DNA of 58,052 nucleotides from NCBI GenBank assembly GCA_910583725.1, contig CAJTXZ010000020.1, positions 1 through 58,052 on the forward strand. Direction: 5' to 3'. Both the position numbers and the translations under genes were made by a program. Within the stretch, counting starts at the first letter, position 1. The number at the start of each line of letters is the position of its first letter. The DNA comes from an uncultured Vampirovibrio sp. (GTDB lineage: Bacteria > Cyanobacteriota > Vampirovibrionia > Gastranaerophilales > Gastranaerophilaceae). The notes below the pieces were generated by a model. The model saw nothing but the letters and a program-made list of their open reading frames with translations. It was not told where the DNA came from and made no database searches. Below, piece after piece: positions 37,660 to 46,270 of the stretch.

Positions 37660-38264
37660 GAAAGCCGGTAATAAGCCGGATTCTGTTTCAAGATAATCAT
37701 CTGTCTAATGCGTTTTCTTATGCGGCTTTCAGGCATTTCGCACAGGCGAAAAGCAATCTGAAAGGGAAAAGGCACCGCTGCCGCAACCTCAAACTTGCAT
37801 CCTGCCGGGGTTTACCATGCCCTTCATCCTTACGGATAAAGGCGGTGGGCTCTTACTCCGCCGTTGCACAATCGCTAAGTTTTGTTAGAGCATTGCTCCT
37901 GTGGGTATCTCGCCTCAGCTCGCCTGGTATCGGCTCACAGTCTCGATATCCTATCCCCAAAGGGATGACCTTATCTGTAGAACTCGTCCAAAGTCTCGTC
38001 CAACAGCTAAAGCCTCGTCGCCCGGGTACGGTTTCGCCCTGTCCGCCCTGCTATTCAGCAAGCCGTCACGGGCTCACACACCTTATGGCTTCGTTTTGCT
38101 TGTTTAAGTGCAGTCGCACTAAAACTCGCTTTACTCAGCATTCTACTTTTCTGTGGCACTTTCCTCACGCTCGCACGCACCTGGCTTTCCCAGGCGGCAC
38201 GCCTTTTTGGATGTCCGGACTTTCCTCACAAAACAAAGTTTTGCGCGATTATCCACCGACTTTC
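37660..38264 (-). ncRNA. rnpB: RNase P RNA, bacterial type A with insertion
   Basis: The catalytic RNA that removes tRNA 5' leaders. Conserved parts on the minus strand are GAGGAAAGTCCGGAC (38213-38227), AGTGCCACAGAAA, a GGGCGAAAC block (38032-38040), GAGTAAGAGCCC (about 37847-37858), GGTAAACCCCGGC, and ACAGAATCCGGCTTAT near the 3' end. P1 forms between GAAAGTCGGT (38264-38255) and ACCGGCTTTC (37669-37660), fixing both ends. At about 605 nt it is well above the usual 350-450. The extra sequence (about 165 nt) sits between the GGGCGAAAC and GAGTAAGAGC blocks, where helix P12 lies. Confidence 0.95.
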
Positions 38265-38271
38265 TTAATAT

Positions 38272-38299
38272 ATTATACACCAAAGCAAAAATTTGCTAA
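38272..38299 (-). promoter_or_regulatory. rnpB promoter
   Basis: TTAGCA (38294-38299) and TATAAT (38272-38277) on the minus strand are separated by 16 bases. Transcription would begin seven to eight bases later, matching the P1-derived 5' end at 38264. Confidence 0.7.
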
Positions 38300-38308
38300 T
38301 ATAAAACT

Positions 38309-39067
38309 ATGATAGATACACATTCTCACATAGATATGCTTGAAAACCCCGAAAAAGAGATTGAAGAATCCTTAACAAACGGGGTCAAAAAGATTATTAT
38401 ACCTGGCGTTGAGCCCTCCACCTTTGATACCATAACAGAGTATATTGACCGCTATGACTGTATTTACGGGGCTCTTGGGGTGCACCCCTCTGAGGCGCAA
38501 AAATTCAATAACGACGTGGCAAAAAAAATGACGCTCCTTGCCCATCACCCGAAAATCGTTGCTATAGGCGAGATTGGACTTGATTATTATTGGGATAAAA
38601 CATTTGTCGATATCCAGAAAAAAGTTTTTCAAACACAGGTAGAAATAGCAATATCACTGGATTTGCCGGTGATTATCCACGACAGGGAAGCGCACCTTGA
38701 CACTATGAACATCTTAAAAGACCTGAAATATAATAAAGTTATAATGCACTGTTTTTCAGGCTCTAAAGAATTTGCCAAAGAGTGCGTGGAATTGGGCTGG
38801 TACCTTGGAATTGGCGGAGTTGTTACATTTAAAAATTCAAGAAAAATGAAGGATGTTGTAAAAGAAATTCCACTGGAAAACATCGTCCTTGAAACCGATG
38901 CGCCATACCTGACTCCGCACCCCTTTAGAGGCGAGGAGAATTCGCCAAAATATCTGAATTTAATAGCAAAAGAAATTGCCAGCCTAAAAGACATCTCATT
39001 TGAAGCCGTAGAGCGGCAAACCACGCTAAATGCCGAAAAAATATTTAATTTTCACAAAGGAGAATAA
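38309..39067 (+). CDS. TatD-family metal-dependent deoxyribonuclease
   Basis: A TIM-barrel hydrolase of 252 residues. Metal ligands are visible in DTHSHIDM (about 3-10), GEIGLDYYW (about 92-100), IIHDREAH (about 128), MHCFSGS (about 149-155) and ETDAPYLTPHPFRGE (about 200-214). TatD proteins are 3'-5' exonucleases or repair nucleases and take part in RNA/DNA turnover. It is divergent from rnpB and begins a run with the 86-residue gene, tlyA and the SEC-C gene. Confidence 0.93.
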   Translation: MIDTHSHIDMLENPEKEIEESLTNGVKKIIIPGVEPSTFDTITEYIDRYDCIYGALGVHPSEAQKFNNDVAKKMTLLAHHPKIVAIGEIGLDYYWDKTFVDIQKKVFQTQVEIAISLDLPVIIHDREAHLDTMNILKDLKYNKVIMHCFSGSKEFAKECVELGWYLGIGGVVTFKNSRKMKDVVKEIPLENIVLETDAPYLTPHPFRGEENSPKYLNLIAKEIASLKDISFEAVERQTTLNAEKIFNFHKGE

Positions 39068-39069
39068 AG

Positions 39070-39330
39070 ATGGCAAGCCAGTTTAGCCAGCAAAACATAA
39101 AAATAAAAACATCGCTTCTAATCTTTTTAAAAGGCTCTGTAGCGCCGATTGTGCTGTATTTTGACAGCCCCGAAGCCGTATATAACGACATACAGAGAGT
39201 TTTAAAGGAAACGCAAGCCCCAAAAATGATAGAGCTTGAAGCAATTGGCCCCGTTAAAAAAGTAAGCCTTGTATCAAGCGAAATTTCAGGCCTGGCGCTG
39301 CAGGAAGAACAGTATATGGTAAAGGCTTAG
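39070..39330 (+). CDS. small conserved-looking protein, unknown
   Basis: An 86-residue soluble alpha/beta protein that I do not recognise. The central segment reads FLKGSVAPIVLYFDSPEAVYNDIQRVL. It starts two bases after the tatD stop with GGAG inside the tatD end, and tlyA follows 10 bases later, so it is a member of the tatD-tlyA operon. The pattern of a hydrophobic strand then an amphipathic helix suggests a small folded domain. Confidence 0.6.
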   Translation: MASQFSQQNIKIKTSLLIFLKGSVAPIVLYFDSPEAVYNDIQRVLKETQAPKMIELEAIGPVKKVSLVSSEISGLALQEEQYMVKA

Positions 39331-39340
39331 ACGGTTTTAG

Positions 39341-40117
39341 ATGAAAAAACGCTTAGATTTAATCCTGTTTGAAAAAGGATATTTTGACTCTAAAAACTCA
39401 GCCCAGGTGAATATTTTGGCAGGAAATGTCAAAATTAACGATATTGTGGTTTCAAAAGCAGGCGAAATGTACGATGAGACTAAACTTTTTAACCCAGAAA
39501 ACCCTGCAAAGCTTGAAATTAAGACTATTCCATACGTTTCAAGGGGTGGGCTCAAGCTAAAAGGTGCAATTGACGAATTTAAAATTAACCTTAAAGATAA
39601 GATATGCATAGATATAGGGGCCTCCACAGGCGGTTTTACAGACTGTATGCTGCAGGAAGGTGCAAAAAAAGTTTACGCCGTTGATGTAGGCTACGGGCAA
39701 ATTGCCTGGAAACTGCGCTCTGACGCGCGTGTTCAGGTTTTAGAAAAGATAAATGTTAAGAATTGCACATTTGAAGAAATTTTTGGCACAAACGCCCTAA
39801 AAGAGGCTGATATGCCAGAATTCTTGTCTATGGATTTATCATTTATTTCAATAAAAAAAGTTCTGCAAAATGTGATAAATTTTACCTCAAAAAATGCCCA
39901 TATGGTGCTCTTAATTAAGCCCCAGTTTGAGGCAGAGAGGAATGAAATCCAAAAAGGCGGTATAGTAAAGGATTTGAAGGTTCACAATAAAATAATTGAA
40001 GACATTAAAGACTTTGCAAAAAACCTGTCGCTTGAAACACTGGGTGTAGTAAAATCGCCCATCCAAGGCGCAAAACAGGGTAATACAGAATATTTGATTT
40101 ATTTAAGGAGAGTTTAA
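39341..40117 (+). CDS. tlyA: TlyA-family rRNA (cytidine-2'-O)-methyltransferase
   Basis: A protein of 258 residues: an N-terminal S4 RNA-binding domain (KRLDLILFEKGYFDSKNSAQ, about 2-22) and a RrmJ/FtsJ-type methyltransferase. The AdoMet motif is CIDIGASTGGFTDCML (about 89-104), followed by VDVGYGQIAWKLR and the catalytic-region FLSMDLSFISIKKVL. The family methylates 2'-OH of rRNA cytidines and affects sensitivity to capreomycin. Its stop overlaps the next start (TAATG). Confidence 0.93.
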   Translation: MKKRLDLILFEKGYFDSKNSAQVNILAGNVKINDIVVSKAGEMYDETKLFNPENPAKLEIKTIPYVSRGGLKLKGAIDEFKINLKDKICIDIGASTGGFTDCMLQEGAKKVYAVDVGYGQIAWKLRSDARVQVLEKINVKNCTFEEIFGTNALKEADMPEFLSMDLSFISIKKVLQNVINFTSKNAHMVLLIKPQFEAERNEIQKGGIVKDLKVHNKIIEDIKDFAKNLSLETLGVVKSPIQGAKQGNTEYLIYLRRV

Positions 40118-41385
40118 TGGCAGTTGTTGAAACCCTTAATTTAATAAGCAAAACAATGGATAATTTAATTGATTTTGCCGTTAGTGATGAATATTTAAGC
40201 AAAGAGTTTGAAAAATTTATAGAAAAAAACGAACTCTATACAGAAAAAAGTTCAGAGCTTGCAGCCCTTGTCTCAGACTATATTTTGGATGAAAAAACCG
40301 ACGATAACACACGTGTTTTAGATTATTGCGCAAAAAACTCTACAGATTCAAGCCAAAAAATAATCTCCGCCCTAAGAAAAAGCTATATTTCAGTATTTAA
40401 AATAAATAAAATCCTAAAAAATGCCTACCAGTGCACCTCTTTGGCAAGCGAAAATGATTTTGAACTAATTCCCTTAACAAAAATGTCAAACCTAAGAGGC
40501 ATAGGCCTTTATGACTATATCAAGGCAAGAATAATAGAGATTGACAATATTTTTTACATCCTTGAAATATTTGACTGCTATGGTGCATTCAGAGAACATA
40601 TGGCAAACACAGAATGCATAAGATGTCTCATAAAATACCCCGAATCACAGACTATGTACAATAAAGACAAGCTAAAGGAACTGGAAACCTCAACAAAATT
40701 ATTTAATGACAAATTCACTGAAATCTTTGCCAAAGACGAGGTTGTGATGACAAATGTTTTGGCGGATGAATTTATTTATGAATTTAACAAGCTGGTGTCA
40801 AATAAGGCCGATACACCGATTAATAAAGAAAAATATACAAACACGAAGATTAAATATAGATTTTTTGAACAGGATGATAATGAAGAAGATTTTATAAAAA
40901 ATGCCATAGGTGGGTTTTCCGCCTCAGAACAAACTTATGACATAGGATTCTTTATGGATAAAGACTCAGGGCTTTATATAGTGCCGTTTTTAGGCACCGT
41001 GAATGAAATTTTAAGGACAAATTCAACTCAAAATATTACAGGTGCAAAAGAATGTCTCAAATATTTTCTATTATCCGAAAAAGTAAGCCCCAATTTAATA
41101 ATCACAAAGGCAAAAGAATATAAGAATTTTCTAGAGCTTATAAATGAAGCGCTTGGCGTCAATTTTAAGGATATAAGAGAAATTTTAAGCCGTTACAAAG
41201 CTGAATGGAGCACAGCTCAAAGGTTTTCACCAACCATGACGTTGTATAATTCAAAAACATTTGAAAAAATGATTGGATTTGAGGAAGAGATGGAGAATAA
41301 ACCCGCACATACAGGAAATATCGGCCGAAACGAACCATGCCCCTGTGGAAGCGGAAAGAAATATAAAAACTGCTGTATGGCATAA
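40117..41385 (+). CDS. SEC-C motif protein, unknown main domain
   Basis: A 422-residue protein ending in the zinc-binding SEC-C motif (GRNEPCPCGSGKKYKNCC, about 403-420), the same tail that lets SecA bind zinc and SecB or ribosomes. The first 390 residues are helical and I do not recognise them. AAGGAG precedes the ATG, which overlaps the tlyA stop by one base. Motif placement suggests an adaptor for protein or ribosome binding. Confidence 0.75.
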   Translation: MAVVETLNLISKTMDNLIDFAVSDEYLSKEFEKFIEKNELYTEKSSELAALVSDYILDEKTDDNTRVLDYCAKNSTDSSQKIISALRKSYISVFKINKILKNAYQCTSLASENDFELIPLTKMSNLRGIGLYDYIKARIIEIDNIFYILEIFDCYGAFREHMANTECIRCLIKYPESQTMYNKDKLKELETSTKLFNDKFTEIFAKDEVVMTNVLADEFIYEFNKLVSNKADTPINKEKYTNTKIKYRFFEQDDNEEDFIKNAIGGFSASEQTYDIGFFMDKDSGLYIVPFLGTVNEILRTNSTQNITGAKECLKYFLLSEKVSPNLIITKAKEYKNFLELINEALGVNFKDIREILSRYKAEWSTAQRFSPTMTLYNSKTFEKMIGFEEEMENKPAHTGNIGRNEPCPCGSGKKYKNCCMA

Positions 41386-41629
41386 AAGAACGCACAGATA
41401 ACCTAGTAATCAATAGCCAGCCTGCCGCTTGTAATATGCTGTTAAAAAACAGGGACAATACGCCTTAATAGCTGTCAAAGGCTGATTATTAAGCAAAAAC
41501 ATAAAGGCGTCGAGCTTTCTGGCACCAATAGAACAAGACTCCAAGCCAAGGCAAAATCTGGCGGTCGTCAAAAAAGGCCGGCAAAACATTTTAACAATAC
41601 CCAAAGACACAGATTAAATGTAAACAAAT

Positions 41630-41658
41630 TTTACACAAGAAAAAATATAATGTAATAT
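41630..41658 (+). promoter_or_regulatory. promoter of thioredoxin-like gene
   Basis: TTTACA (41630-41635), 17-base spacer, TAATAT (41653-41658). An AAGGAG ribosome site follows before the ATG at 41681. The rest of the gap 41386-41629 shows nothing convincing. Confidence 0.5.
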
Positions 41659-41680
41659 AAAATAAAAAGGAGAAATTAAA

Positions 41681-42226
41681 ATGTCAGATGAAAATAAGCA
41701 AAACAGTCAAAATGGCAATAAAGGGCTTGTTGTTTTAACATCAATTGCGCTCTTATTATCTTTAATATCAACAGGTTTAAGCGGTTTTACACTTTATAAA
41801 TTAAACACAGATTATGCTTCAAATAAACCTGTTGTAATCTCAAAACAGTATGACAAAGGGCAAAATATGGAAAAGGCCCTAAAGACTGAAAAACCTGTAA
41901 TAGTGTGGTTTTACACAGACTGGTGCGGCTTTTGCCAAAGGTTTGCACCAACATTCGGCAAAGTTGCCAAAGATAGAAAAATTAAGAAAAATTTCGCCGT
42001 TGCATTTGTAAACGCAGACTACCCTGAAAACCAAAATCTGATGCAGGAATATCAGGTGCAGGGCTTCCCTACGGTATACCTTGTGAACCCAAAAACAAAA
42101 GAAAAGGTACAAATTGATAATTCAAAACTTTTTGCCCCAGAAGCAAAAGAAAATCTGGTAAAAGAATTTTTAGAATTTGCAAATAAAACCGACGCGCCAA
42201 AAGCCGAAGAAAATAAGGCAGAATAG
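41681..42226 (+). CDS. membrane-anchored thioredoxin-fold protein
   Basis: The 181 residues have one N-terminal membrane helix (about 15-37, GLVVLTSIALLLSLISTG) and a thioredoxin domain facing outward. The redox motif is WCGFC (about 81-85) after 'VIVWFYTD', and a cis-Pro block GFPTVYL lies near 127-133. It probably carries out thiol-disulfide exchange on exported proteins. AAAAGGAG gives a strong ribosome site. It is monocistronic with promoter and terminator. Confidence 0.9.
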   Translation: MSDENKQNSQNGNKGLVVLTSIALLLSLISTGLSGFTLYKLNTDYASNKPVVISKQYDKGQNMEKALKTEKPVIVWFYTDWCGFCQRFAPTFGKVAKDRKIKKNFAVAFVNADYPENQNLMQEYQVQGFPTVYLVNPKTKEKVQIDNSKLFAPEAKENLVKEFLEFANKTDAPKAEENKAE

Positions 42227-42326
42227 CTCCTTATAAACTAAAAAGCCTTAGCGCTAGTGTATTTAAGGCCGTTAAAGCTAAATTACTGTTTTAAAGCTGT
42301 GGCTTAGCAGAATAAAAATATCAAAC

Positions 42327-42362
42327 AACCCCCGCTTAAATCAAAATAAGCGGGGGTTTTGT
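42327..42362 (+). terminator. strong intrinsic terminator
   Basis: CCCCCGCTTA (42329-42338) pairs with TAAGCGGGGG (42347-42356), extended by A-T pairs and followed by TTTT. It ends the thioredoxin-like gene. From here to 42761 only the next promoter is recognisable. Confidence 0.9.
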
Positions 42363-42664
42363 TGTAAAATTACCCTTTTTTTTGCCTAATGGCAATAATA
42401 AAAATAAAAAAATGGGCCTGCAATAGGCCCAAACTGTCTGGAATTAAGAATAGCTGGAAGTATGAAAAAGATTTAATTATATATAACAACACATACATAT
42501 GTTCCACAATTACCCAGATGGGTAGATAAAAAATTCAGGGACATAATGTGTATTAAAAATAAAGTGTAAAAATGACAATTTTATATAACGTATATGTAGA
42601 ATAGATAAAAAATTTAGGCTGAAAAGCAGTCATAGCAAGGATATATTTTTTTTATAAAGAGGGG

Positions 42665-42693
42665 TTGACAAATGATTTTTTTAGGTACATAAT
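42665..42693 (+). promoter_or_regulatory. strong promoter of small SFG gene
   Basis: Consensus TTGACA (42665-42670), 17 bases, then CATAAT (42688-42693). A leader of about 60 bases leads to the ATG at 42762. Confidence 0.75.
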
Positions 42694-42761
42694 ACAAGTA
42701 TACAAATAAAGTGTTAGACAAACACTAAAAAGCAAAGAAAATTAAAAGGATAGAAAATAAA

Positions 42762-43022
42762 ATGTTAAGAATAAATTCTATATTAAACGTAAATAATACA
42801 CCTAAAAGCAACATAAGTTTTGGAAATGGAAATTCTTCAAACTACCTTATCCCTTCTTCAAAAATACAGGATAGTTCAGTTGAACAAGGGTTAATCACAG
42901 GTTTTGTTGGCATTTTAAAAAATTCCCCTCTTTTTGACAAGGTAAATTCAAGAGCAGAAAGTATCGAAAAAGGTCTGAATGAAACAAATGCTGCCGGCTC
43001 AAAATTAAATATTGCCGCATAA
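42762..43022 (+). CDS. small SFG-motif protein, unknown
   Basis: An 86-residue protein starting MLRINSILNV, with NISFGNGNSSN at about 20-30. It shares the R-I-N start and SFG motif with the proteins at 6953, 11388 and 12095 but lacks their conserved core. The rest is one amphipathic helix with a polar tail. It has its own near-consensus promoter and its own terminator, implying high expression as a single gene. Confidence 0.65.
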   Translation: MLRINSILNVNNTPKSNISFGNGNSSNYLIPSSKIQDSSVEQGLITGFVGILKNSPLFDKVNSRAESIEKGLNETNAAGSKLNIAA

Positions 43023-43091
43023 AAACAAAATTATTAAATAAGCATTATCAACACCTAACAACACAATCCCGAAGCGTTACACAACACACTT

Positions 43092-43118
43092 GGTCCCATA
43101 ATTTATATGGGACCTTTT
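43092..43118 (+). terminator. intrinsic terminator after small SFG gene
   Basis: GGTCCCATA (43092-43100), five-base loop, TATGGGACC (43106-43114) and TTTT. The following bases up to 43311 hold nothing I can identify. Confidence 0.85.
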
Positions 43119-43311
43119 AATATATAAATGATATGCAAATTAGCATTGGATTAATCGCAGCATTAGTGCTATAGGGTACAAAATAACCGTAGGCGAAAGC
43201 TGCATTAGGAATGCAAAGGCACTACGCCCCATAGCAACAAAATACACACCAAACTCCATCCCAAAAAATAAAAAATCCTCCAAAAAGTCTATTAATTTTA
43301 CAATTTAGTGG

Positions 43312-43339
43312 TTGAAATAAATTATTTTTTATTTATAAT
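43312..43339 (+). promoter_or_regulatory. promoter of the 43378 gene
   Basis: TTGAAA (43312-43317), 16-base spacer, TATAAT (43334-43339), about 38 bases before the ATG. Confidence 0.65.
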
Positions 43340-43377
43340 AATTTTATCGACTTATTTGATTAAGAAAGGGTTGCAAA

Positions 43378-43989
43378 ATGCCTGAAAATGAATTACCAAA
43401 AAATATGGGAAAAAAGATAGCAGATGCACTCAAAAAACAAAATGAAGGTTTGGATTCTGATGTAAACACAGAAGTTTCCACTGAAGAATATAACAATAAT
43501 AATGAAAATATAGAATATACCCCCGCAAATGAAGAATTCACAAGCAGCACATTTGAAGCAAGCTTTGAAGACAATTCTTCAAATTATTCAGCACCGGTAT
43601 TCAACGTTGATTCTGATGATATAGATGAAAGCCCTGAATTAAAACTAACAATTGATTCAGAGGATGATACAGAAGAGTTTGAAATGCCAAACAATATAAA
43701 CGTTTTAAAACGTTTGATTTCACAGCTTCCATCCGGTGTGCCAAGACAAACAGGTGCACAAATCATCCGTCAGACTATTGAAGCTCTCGGCATTCCAATG
43801 AAAAGCGTATTGCAAGACGCTCAAAGAGTTAGAGATTGCCTAAACAGCTCAATCAAAGACTGCAGCTACACTATTCAGGAATATAAAAGCAATATTAAAA
43901 ATCTTGAAAAGCAAAGCGCCAGCTATCAAAGACAACTTTCAAAATTAAATGATATAATAGGATTGTTCGTTTATAACGAAAAAAAATAG
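43378..43989 (+). CDS. acidic-tail/coiled-coil protein, unknown
   Basis: A 203-residue soluble protein. The first about 105 residues are acidic, Asn/Ser/Glu-rich and probably disordered. From about 108 a basic conserved-looking block (LISQLPSGVPRQTGAQIIRQ) leads into a helix and a C-terminal coiled coil (about 155-195). I do not recognise the family. AAAGGG precedes the ATG. It lies directly upstream of tRNA-Glu and could share its transcript. Confidence 0.65.
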   Translation: MPENELPKNMGKKIADALKKQNEGLDSDVNTEVSTEEYNNNNENIEYTPANEEFTSSTFEASFEDNSSNYSAPVFNVDSDDIDESPELKLTIDSEDDTEEFEMPNNINVLKRLISQLPSGVPRQTGAQIIRQTIEALGIPMKSVLQDAQRVRDCLNSSIKDCSYTIQEYKSNIKNLEKQSASYQRQLSKLNDIIGLFVYNEKK

Positions 43990-43996
43990 AATTTAT

Positions 43997-44072
43997 GCCC
44001 CCATCGTCTAGAGGCCTAGGACAACACCCTTTCACGGTGTAGACAGCGATTCGAATTCGCTTGGGGGTACCA
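43997..44072 (+). tRNA. tRNA-Glu (anticodon UUC)
   Basis: A complete 76-nt cloverleaf with encoded CCA. The acceptor is GCCCCCA with TGGGGGT (a G-U pair at 1:72), the D arm contains GAGGCCTAGGAC, the anticodon loop is CTTTCAC, and the T loop is TTCGAAT. The sequence strongly resembles cyanobacterial tRNA-Glu as I remember it. Its 3' end is the likely attachment site of the element to the right. Confidence 0.97.
44040..44072 (+). mobile_element. probable attL within tRNA-Glu 3' end
   Basis: The tRNA 3' half directly precedes the repressor, excisionase and integrase genes of an integrative element, the usual arrangement for tyrosine-recombinase insertion. The matching attR would lie beyond 58052 and is not visible, so the core cannot be measured. 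Confidence 0.5.
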
Positions 44073-44076
44073 TATT

Positions 44077-44104
44077 AAAAACCGCTCATAGAGCGGTTTT
44101 TTTA
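44077..44104 (+). terminator. intrinsic terminator after tRNA-Glu
   Basis: AAAACCGCTC, a three-base loop and GAGCGGTTTT followed by more T residues. Confidence 0.9.
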
Positions 44105-44138
44105 TTATCTAAATTTTTTCTTTTTTATAATTTAGGCA

Positions 44139-44162
44139 AAATGCTCACAAAAATGCTCACAA
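44139..44162. repeat. 12-bp tandem repeat near element end
   Basis: AAATGCTCACAA occurs twice head to tail, 67 bases inside the element. It could be an integrase arm-binding site; this is inferred from position only. Confidence 0.4.
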
Positions 44163-44171
44163 AAAAGAATT

Positions 44172-44738
44172 TTATTTTTTTGCAAACTGTTCCCTTATTT
44201 TTAGAAGCTTATCAAGGCTCTCTTTTCCTTCTTTGTTGAAAAACTTTTTATCAGTAATTACATCACCATGTTTTTTGTCTAATTCATTCGCACAATCTTG
44301 AATAAGACTTTGTACTTGCATCAAATATTCAGAAGCAGAAGATAAATTTTCAATAGCCATAAAATAATTTATATATTCAAGGACATTATTCATATACTTA
44401 GAAGGTAACCCATAGGCATTGAGTGCAGTTTTGAGATAGTTGATATTTTCTCTTTTAGTTGGTTCCTTTTTCCCTACACTGTCCCAAATTGCATTTGCAA
44501 AAGTTTCATCTGGTAACTCTAATGCTCTTGCAACTGCGATAAGCGTAAAAATGTTAGGCATTTTATTTTTTTCTTTGTTTTCAAGGTCTGAAATTAAACT
44601 GGAACTTACTCCAGATTCTTCCGCAAGTTTTGCCATCGACCAACCCTTGCTATTTCTTTCCTTATTGACAAGATTGCCTAGATTCTTAACTATTTTTTTT
44701 GCTTTTTCTTTTAATTCTTCTTTTTCTTTTTTATTCAT
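44172..44738 (-). CDS. XRE-family repressor-like regulator
   Basis: The 188 residues have a classic helix-turn-helix near the N-terminus (GWSMAKLAEESGVSSSLISD, about 33-52). A helical C-terminal half with LNAYGLP and charged coiled segments follows, lacking a LexA/CI protease Ser-Lys pattern. It is divergent from the excisionase-integrase genes with a 155-base control region between, the position of a lifestyle switch repressor in integrative elements. AGAGGT precedes the ATG. Confidence 0.85.
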   Translation of the reverse strand: MNKKEKEELKEKAKKIVKNLGNLVNKERNSKGWSMAKLAEESGVSSSLISDLENKEKNKMPNIFTLIAVARALELPDETFANAIWDSVGKKEPTKRENINYLKTALNAYGLPSKYMNNVLEYINYFMAIENLSSASEYLMQVQSLIQDCANELDKKHGDVITDKKFFNKEGKESLDKLLKIREQFAKK

Positions 44739-44767
44739 TTTAACCTCTTTAGCATAAAGCTACCACA

Positions 44768-44798
44768 AAAAAGAGTAAAAGGCAACTCTACTCTTTTT
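44768..44798. promoter_or_regulatory. 10-bp inverted repeat in divergent control region
   Basis: AAAAAGAGTA (44768-44777) and TACTCTTTTT (44789-44798) form perfect arms around 11 bases, 30 bases upstream of the repressor start. It is a likely operator for the repressor, or a leader hairpin. Confidence 0.5.
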
Positions 44799-44822
44799 AG
44801 CGGTCAATATTTACTAAAACCC

Positions 44823-44851
44823 TTGACAAGTACCTCTTTGCATGTTATCAT
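44823..44851 (+). promoter_or_regulatory. promoter of excisionase-integrase operon
   Basis: Consensus TTGACA (44823-44828), 17 bases, TATCAT (44846-44851), upstream of the ATG at 44894 and close to the inverted repeat at 44768-44798. Confidence 0.7.
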
Positions 44852-44893
44852 CGTTTTAGATAATGTTGTACACCAAAAAGAAAAGGAGTATAA

Positions 44894-45112
44894 ATGAGTA
44901 TAATTATTGACATCAGAAACAAACACTTAATAGACTTAAAGACTTCAGCAAGTATCTTAGGTCTGAAATATCACACAGCAAGGAAGATTCTTTACAACGA
45001 AAAATCCATTGGCTGTGTAGTTATAGGAACAAAAAAACTGTGGGTAGAAGATGACATCTTAGCTTTTAAGCAAAGTTGCTATATTCAACCTGTATTGGCA
45101 ATGGGAGTGTAA
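44894..45112 (+). CDS. excisionase-like MerR/HTH DNA-binding protein
   Basis: A 72-residue helix-turn-helix protein: LIDLKTSASILGLKYHTARKI is the recognition unit, followed by the wing VVIGTKKLWVEDDILAF. This matches small excisionase (Xis) or HTH_17 proteins that direct the integrase. It ends one base before the integrase ATG, so the two are co-translated. AAAAGGAG precedes the ATG. Confidence 0.8.
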   Translation: MSIIIDIRNKHLIDLKTSASILGLKYHTARKILYNEKSIGCVVIGTKKLWVEDDILAFKQSCYIQPVLAMGV

Positions 45113-45113
45113 G

Positions 45114-46244
45114 ATGTCATTACCGACAGCACGCAAACGCTACACTACTAAAGACAGGAAAAAGTACACATGGGAATATGTGGTAGATGTGCCATCTAAT
45201 GAATTTGATGCCTTTGGCAAGCCCAAAAGAAAACAGAAAACTAAAGCTGGGTTCAAGACAAAAAAGGAAGCGTTAGAGGCAGGTCAAGAACTTTTAAATA
45301 AGCAACAGGTAGGAAAACTCGAGTTAAACAAAGATGCTGTGTTTGAGGATGTTATACAATATTTTCTTGACTACGCTGAACATGAAGGAAATTATGCTAG
45401 TGGCACGATTTCCAATTACAAAGGTTTAAACAAAAACCATCTTCAAATGTTTAGTAAAGTTCCTGTTAGTAGACTTGTTTACCCTTTAATTAAAGCATGG
45501 CAAAGAGCACTTCACGATAAAGGAGCAAGCTCCCATATTTATAATGATTGTGTGAAATTACTTAAACGGAGCTTTAATTATGCTATAGGTGAAAAACAAA
45601 TTACTGTTAATCCTTTTGCAGTGCTGAAAGATGTTCCGATTGCTAAAAAACTGCGTAAACGCTTTTCTATAAGGCAGTTAAAAAAGATAATCAGCAGTTG
45701 CAAGAATGACTTACCAGATTATTATTGTCTGTTCATATTGGCAACACTAACAGGCATGCGTTTAGGTGAATATTCAGCATTGAGACCAAAAGATATTGAT
45801 TTTGAAAACAAGTTAATTTACGTTGAAAAACAATACACGAGAAAGGAATTAAAGGACAGAACAAAGACAGAGGAATCAACTCGCATTATACAGATATCAG
45901 AAGAAGTGCTAAAGACTTTAAAATGGCACATTGAAACCTTTAATATTGGCGAAAACGACTTTATGTTCAAACTCCAAAATGGTGATATCGTCTACGCAAA
46001 GTGGGTTGAAAGGCGTTTTAAAAAACTGCTTGAAATGAACGGATTTGATGAAAAATTTTGCAGATTGCACGACCTAAGAGGGCAATTTGTAGATATAATG
46101 CACCTTTTAGGTGTTTCAACAGAGTATATTTCACGAGCTGTAGGTCACAGCAACGTATTAACAACATCTAAAGCCTACACGCAGATTCTTAATGAGCTTC
46201 CTATTGAGGCAAATATTAAGATGGATAAAAAATTATTCGGCTAA
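45114..46244 (+). CDS. tyrosine integrase of the element
   Basis: A full 376-residue integrase: arm-binding start (RYTTKDRKKYTWEYVVDVP with the AP2-like integrase fold), core-binding domain (about 60-170) and catalytic domain. The catalytic set is complete, with Arg in TGMRLGE (about 215), HDLRG (about 318-322), His in GHSN (about 345) and the nucleophile in SKAYTQ (about 354). Orientation away from tRNA-Glu fits integration into that gene. Confidence 0.95.
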   Translation: MSLPTARKRYTTKDRKKYTWEYVVDVPSNEFDAFGKPKRKQKTKAGFKTKKEALEAGQELLNKQQVGKLELNKDAVFEDVIQYFLDYAEHEGNYASGTISNYKGLNKNHLQMFSKVPVSRLVYPLIKAWQRALHDKGASSHIYNDCVKLLKRSFNYAIGEKQITVNPFAVLKDVPIAKKLRKRFSIRQLKKIISSCKNDLPDYYCLFILATLTGMRLGEYSALRPKDIDFENKLIYVEKQYTRKELKDRTKTEESTRIIQISEEVLKTLKWHIETFNIGENDFMFKLQNGDIVYAKWVERRFKKLLEMNGFDEKFCRLHDLRGQFVDIMHLLGVSTEYISRAVGHSNVLTTSKAYTQILNELPIEANIKMDKKLFG

Positions 46245-46270
46245 AGAGCATAATACTTTATAAATGTAAA

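Noticed and set aside
37845..38312. 155-residue plus-strand reading frame
   Set aside because: It lies antisense across rnpB, whose conserved blocks and P1 pairing are clear; the frame is a by-product of the RNA sequence.
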